The translations under genes and the position numbers were made by a program. The notes under the pieces were generated by a model. It was not told where the DNA came from and did not search any database. It saw only the letters and a list, made by a program, of their open reading frames with translations. A stretch of DNA of 64,000 bases from NCBI GenBank assembly GCA_947581865.1, contig CANPWA010000002.1:152095-216094 (forward strand), in the 5' to 3' direction. Below are positions 60,574 to 64,000 of this stretch, in pieces (within the stretch, counting starts at the first letter, position 1; every line of letters starts with the position of its first letter). This stretch comes from an uncultured Acetatifactor sp. (lineage in GTDB: Bacteria > Bacillota > Clostridia > Lachnospirales > Lachnospiraceae).

Positions 60574-62664
60574 ATGGAAAACACAGTTAAACAAGATGGC
60601 AGAAGCGAAAAAAAACAGTTTCGGATGGGGATAAAGGTGAAATTGATCATCGGTTTTGCAATCCCGCTCATCTGTACCATCATCATAGGAATTGTGGCTT
60701 ATTCTCTGGCCGCGTCCGGCATGACGTACAATTATGAGGAATCCATGTCAAAGGCAATGGCGATGGCGATGGAGTATCTTGATTTCGGATTTGAGTCGGC
60801 AGTTTCAGAGTCCGAACAGCTCTATTACAATACGGATCTGATGCGCTGGGCAACGGGAGCCATCTACAACGATTGGACGAAGCAGACCGTGCAGGAAGAA
60901 GTTCAGATGGATCTGAAGGTAAAACGGGACGGAAATCATTTTGTGGCGAATATGTACATCATTCCGCAGGAGGGAATGCCGGTGGTGTCCACCTATGAAA
61001 ACGCAGCAGGGCTGCAGGGATTTTATGCGGACCTTCTGGAGTCGGGGGAAGCCGGGTGCCTTGAGACGCTGCAGGGCGGCTGGATCGGAAGCCACACTTA
61101 TATTGACAGCATGCTTTCCCAGGAGATCCCGGAGTATTCCGCAGACAGTTATGCCTGTTCCTACATCAGACCGATGGCAACCCGGCGCGCATGTATCGTC
61201 ATTGACTATGACAGCAATGCGATCGCGGATATCTTAAAGAATCTGGATCTGGGCGCGGACAGCCTCTCCGCCTTTATCACTTCTGACGGGCGTGAAACCC
61301 TTCTGCGGGGCGGGGAGATCACCCAGTCAGATGAGTTTAGCTTTGTTTCCCAGAGCTATTACAAGGAGGCCATGTCAAACGATGCCGCCATCGTGATCGA
61401 CTATGTTACATACAAAAATAAAGAGTACCTGTTCATGCTCAGCAAGAGCGTAAACAACGGCTCCGCCATCTGCGCGATGGTTCCGATGAGCATGGTGAGC
61501 GCGGAGGCTGACTCCATCAAAAACATGACGGTGCTGATGGTGGTCGTATCATGGGCGATCGTCCTGTTAGCGTGCGTGTTCATCATCATGGGGATCGGGG
61601 CTACCATTAGACAGCTCAGCGAAAAACTGGAGGTGGTGTCCGGAGGAGATCTCACGGTAAACATTAACACCAACCGGGGGGATGAATTTAAGGTTCTGGT
61701 GAGGAGTATCGCAAACATGATCGTCAACTCCAGGAATCTGATCGTACAGGTGCTGAAGACTTCCAAGGATGTATCCGATTCCACAGGAAAGCTGGCGGAG
61801 GCGACGGAAGTGCTCAACAGCTCCAACAATCAGATCGCGGTTTCGGTTGAAGAAATGGATAGGGGGCTCTGTCAGCAGTCGGAGAATTCCCAGAACTGTC
61901 TTGATCTGATGGATGAACTGTCTGAACGGATCACGCGTGCGGTGGATTCGGTGAAAAAGATGAATTCCATCATGGTGAGCACCAAGGAGAACATCGAAAA
62001 CGGTATGTCCACCATGGATGACCTTGCCAATAAGTCCTCGGATACTTCCGATATCACCCACCTGGTTACCACCAATATCAAAAAGCTGGGTGAGAGCCTG
62101 AATGATATTGAACAATTTGTGGAGACGATCAACAGTATCGCAGAGGAAACCAGTCTTTTGTCCCTCAATGCGTCCATCGAAGCGGCGAGAGCCGGAGAGT
62201 CCGGCAGAGGGTTTGCCGTGGTTGCCCAGTCGGTAAGCAATCTGGCAGGCAGTACGATTCAGGCGGCCAACTTGATCCACGACGCTATGGAGCAGATCAA
62301 GAAGAATGCGGACGAGACGGTAAATGCTTCCATAATGGCCGGAACCATTGTTTCCAAACAGACCAATACCGTTACGGACACCATACATGTATTTAAAGGC
62401 ATCAATCAGGATGTGGAGAACATTCTGAAAGAGATCTCCGCTCTCAGCAAAGCCATTGAGAGTATGGAGAGGCACAGAAATGATACTCTCATGGCCATTG
62501 AAAGCATTTCGGCGGTGTCTGAGGAGAACGCGGCTTCCGTGTCTGCCCTGAACGATTCGCTGAAAAAACAGATGAGCATTGTTGACAACCTTCACGACTC
62601 CATGGTGGAGCTGGAGGAGAAGGCAGGTGTGCTGACAGAGGCAGTAAATGCCTTTAAGCTGTAA
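60574..62664 (+). CDS. Methyl-accepting chemotaxis protein, complete
   Basis: The 696-residue receptor has a cytoplasmic start, membrane helix 1 (about 24-46), an external sensor domain of ~270 residues (47-317), helix 2 (about 318-343, MTVLMVVVSWAIVLLACVFI), HAMP, and the signalling coiled coil with tip [20 protein letters not shown] (near 527). The sensor is large enough for a double-Cache fold, but I could not confirm the motif. The ATG at 60574 has GGAGGG 6 bases upstream; an ATG at 60556 overlaps the previous stop. Coupling to the binding lipoprotein gene suggests they act together. Confidence 0.95.
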   Translation: MENTVKQDGRSEKKQFRMGIKVKLIIGFAIPLICTIIIGIVAYSLAASGMTYNYEESMSKAMAMAMEYLDFGFESAVSESEQLYYNTDLMRWATGAIYNDWTKQTVQEEVQMDLKVKRDGNHFVANMYIIPQEGMPVVSTYENAAGLQGFYADLLESGEAGCLETLQGGWIGSHTYIDSMLSQEIPEYSADSYACSYIRPMATRRACIVIDYDSNAIADILKNLDLGADSLSAFITSDGRETLLRGGEITQSDEFSFVSQSYYKEAMSNDAAIVIDYVTYKNKEYLFMLSKSVNNGSAICAMVPMSMVSAEADSIKNMTVLMVVVSWAIVLLACVFIIMGIGATIRQLSEKLEVVSGGDLTVNINTNRGDEFKVLVRSIANMIVNSRNLIVQVLKTSKDVSDSTGKLAEATEVLNSSNNQIAVSVEEMDRGLCQQSENSQNCLDLMDELSERITRAVDSVKKMNSIMVSTKENIENGMSTMDDLANKSSDTSDITHLVTTNIKKLGESLNDIEQFVETINSIAEETSLLSLNASIEAARAGESGRGFAVVAQSVSNLAGSTIQAANLIHDAMEQIKKNADETVNASIMAGTIVSKQTNTVTDTIHVFKGINQDVENILKEISALSKAIESMERHRNDTLMAIESISAVSEENAASVSALNDSLKKQMSIVDNLHDSMVELEEKAGVLTEAVNAFKL

Positions 62665-62692
62665 AGCGTGATCATAATAGGAAATGGCAGGT

Positions 62693-63889
62693 ATGGATTT
62701 GCATAATTTTCAGAAGCAGAAAAAAATGCCGAGTGGCAGGAGAGAGGCAAGCTCATCCCCATTACGGTGCGGAGCAGTATTTTGGGGAGTTCTGTTTGTG
62801 GCAGGCATGGTGTGTATCTGGATGGCGCAGCGGGCCGTGCCTGTCATGATGGATGACGAGTGGTATTCCACGGTGCTTTGGGAGGAGACTCCCCTGACCT
62901 CTCTCAAAGATATTTTTCAGGCGCAGATCTGGCATTATAACAACTGGGGAGGCCGGACAGTGGCCCACACCATGGCGCAGCTTGTCTTTTTGTATCTGAG
63001 TGAGCCTGTGGCGGATGTGCTGAATATGGGGCTGATCGTGCTGCTGGCATGGCTGGTAAATGCGGTGACAGGATGGAGCGGCGGGAGAAGGCTGGCTTTT
63101 CTGACGCTGACAGTGGGATTCCTTCATGGGCTGAATGCCAACTGGAAAATGAGTATGTACTGGCAGACAGGAGCCTGCAATTATCTCTACACCATGATCA
63201 TCCTGTTAGCCTATCTCTGGCTGTATCTGCGGACCGCGGATGAGGAGAGAAAGGACATTCCGGGCGCTGTTCTCTGGGCGTCTGTGCTCGGGCTGTTGGC
63301 CGGCTGGACCAACGAGAACATGGGGCCGGCACTGTGGCTGCTGACGGTGTTGGAAATGACCGATCTCCATAGAAGAGGAAGAACGGTCAGACCGTGGATG
63401 GTGACGGGCAGCATAAGCTGTCTGGCAGGCAGTATCCTGATGATCGCTGCCCCGGGCAATTCCGTGCGTGTAGCCCAGGTGGCAAGCAACTCCTATGGGC
63501 TGCTCTGGCAGATTTTCCTGAGAGTGTATGGGGTGTGCAGGGGGGCGTGGGAATATCTCTTCCCGGCGGCCCTGCTGACGGCGGCTGTATTGTTTGTGAA
63601 CCTTTGTGTGCTGGGAAACCGTATGAACCGCAAAGAGCTGTGGCTGCTGACGGGAGCGGTTCTGTCCTGGGGAGCCATGATCCTGTCTCCCCATTATCCG
63701 GACCGGGCCTCCTTCGGCACGATGTGCCTGCTCCTTTGTGTGGTGGTTTCCCAGGCGGCTGCCATTTTGCGGACGAGGGATACCAAAGGATGCAGGATTT
63801 CCATGGCGCTCATCGGCATCTTTATCTGGCTGCGGGGGATGTATGGATTGGGAGAATTTCTGGCGATCGGCTGGGGCTGGATACGATAG
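62693..63889 (+). CDS. DUF6056-like polytopic membrane protein
   Basis: The 398-residue protein has about ten membrane helices and resembles DUF6056, membrane proteins thought to be glycosyltransferase-related because of their GT-C-like topology. Visible features are PVMMDDEWYSTVLWEETPL, WHYNNWGGRTVAHTMAQ, WKMSMYWQTGACNYLY and GWTNENMGPALW, the last two in external loops. No enzyme activity is established. The start at 62693 has AGGA 10 bases upstream; an ATG at 62684 is too close to it. The gene follows the chemoreceptor by 28 bases and may share its transcript. Confidence 0.75.
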   Translation: MDLHNFQKQKKMPSGRREASSSPLRCGAVFWGVLFVAGMVCIWMAQRAVPVMMDDEWYSTVLWEETPLTSLKDIFQAQIWHYNNWGGRTVAHTMAQLVFLYLSEPVADVLNMGLIVLLAWLVNAVTGWSGGRRLAFLTLTVGFLHGLNANWKMSMYWQTGACNYLYTMIILLAYLWLYLRTADEERKDIPGAVLWASVLGLLAGWTNENMGPALWLLTVLEMTDLHRRGRTVRPWMVTGSISCLAGSILMIAAPGNSVRVAQVASNSYGLLWQIFLRVYGVCRGAWEYLFPAALLTAAVLFVNLCVLGNRMNRKELWLLTGAVLSWGAMILSPHYPDRASFGTMCLLLCVVVSQAAAILRTRDTKGCRISMALIGIFIWLRGMYGLGEFLAIGWGWIR

Positions 63890-63942
63890 GGTGCCGGGAA
63901 CCCGGGATGGATTCGGGGAATTTTGGTTACTTTTCACACAGT

Positions 63943-63993
63943 AGCCAGTCATAACATTAGCGCCGTCAGCTTAATCGCTGGCGGCGTCTGGCT
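63943..63993. repeat. Nested inverted repeat at the window end
   Basis: The outer arms AGCCAG (63943-63948) and CTGGCT (63988-63993) enclose an inner 10-base-pair stem CGCCGTCAGC / GCTGGCGGCG with a 6-base loop. No T-run follows on the plus strand. It may be part of a longer element cut off by the window edge. Confidence 0.7.
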
Positions 63994-64000
63994 CATCACT

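Overview
The window looks like chromosomal DNA from a motile, Gram-positive anaerobe of the Clostridia, most likely Lachnospiraceae. The evidence is clostridial gene families (DUF4364, ACT/UPF0735, FabK in place of FabI, fused AccD-AccA, KDPG aldolase with a C-terminal extension), strong purine-rich Shine-Dalgarno sites, and two chemoreceptor genes. No sequence search was run, so the taxon is inferred from gene content and style.

Layout. 1-10.3 kb holds housekeeping genes: the end of a chemoreceptor, rarA, DUF4364, a YhcC-type radical SAM protein, malic enzyme, glyA, and an ACT protein-homoserine dehydrogenase-aspartate kinase operon. 10.39-10.77 kb is a separate unit with a near-consensus promoter and a strong terminator but no convincing reading frame; it is the best candidate for an undescribed non-coding RNA. 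11-12.6 kb carries a membrane-anchored GH3 protein lacking the usual catalytic dyad and a small HTH regulator. 12.8-17.5 kb encodes a large Ig-like secreted protein with an acidic repeat tail and a Ser/Pro-rich membrane protein. These lead into a Wzx/Wzy-type exopolysaccharide locus (17.5-38.6 kb): CpsB phosphatase, CpsC/CpsD tyrosine kinase pair, initiating sugar transferase, epimerase, glycosyltransferases, polymerase, flippase, acyl and pyruvyl transferases, fucosyltransferase-like GT11 and LicD. From about 21.5 kb to 38.6 kb it is visibly richer in A+T than its flanks, as expected for an exchangeable cassette. 38.9-44.5 kb is one giant secreted protein with transglutaminase-like, CAP and repeat domains.

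44.6-54.6 kb is a complete fatty-acid synthesis operon, fabH-acpP-fabK-fabD-fabG-fabF-accB-fabZ-accC-accDA, with a FabT-like MarR gene at the end and a FabT-type operator at the start. 54.6-59.4 kb is an uronate catabolic operon (kduI, SDR dehydrogenase, RpiB/DhuI-like isomerase, KDPG aldolase, KDG kinase) converting unsaturated-uronate products to pyruvate and glyceraldehyde-3-phosphate. 59.4-62.7 kb pairs a TRAP-type binding lipoprotein with a chemoreceptor and no transporter genes, suggesting ligand sensing rather than uptake. The window ends with a polytopic membrane protein and an unexplained nested inverted repeat.

No tRNA, rRNA, CRISPR array, transposase or prophage gene was recognised.
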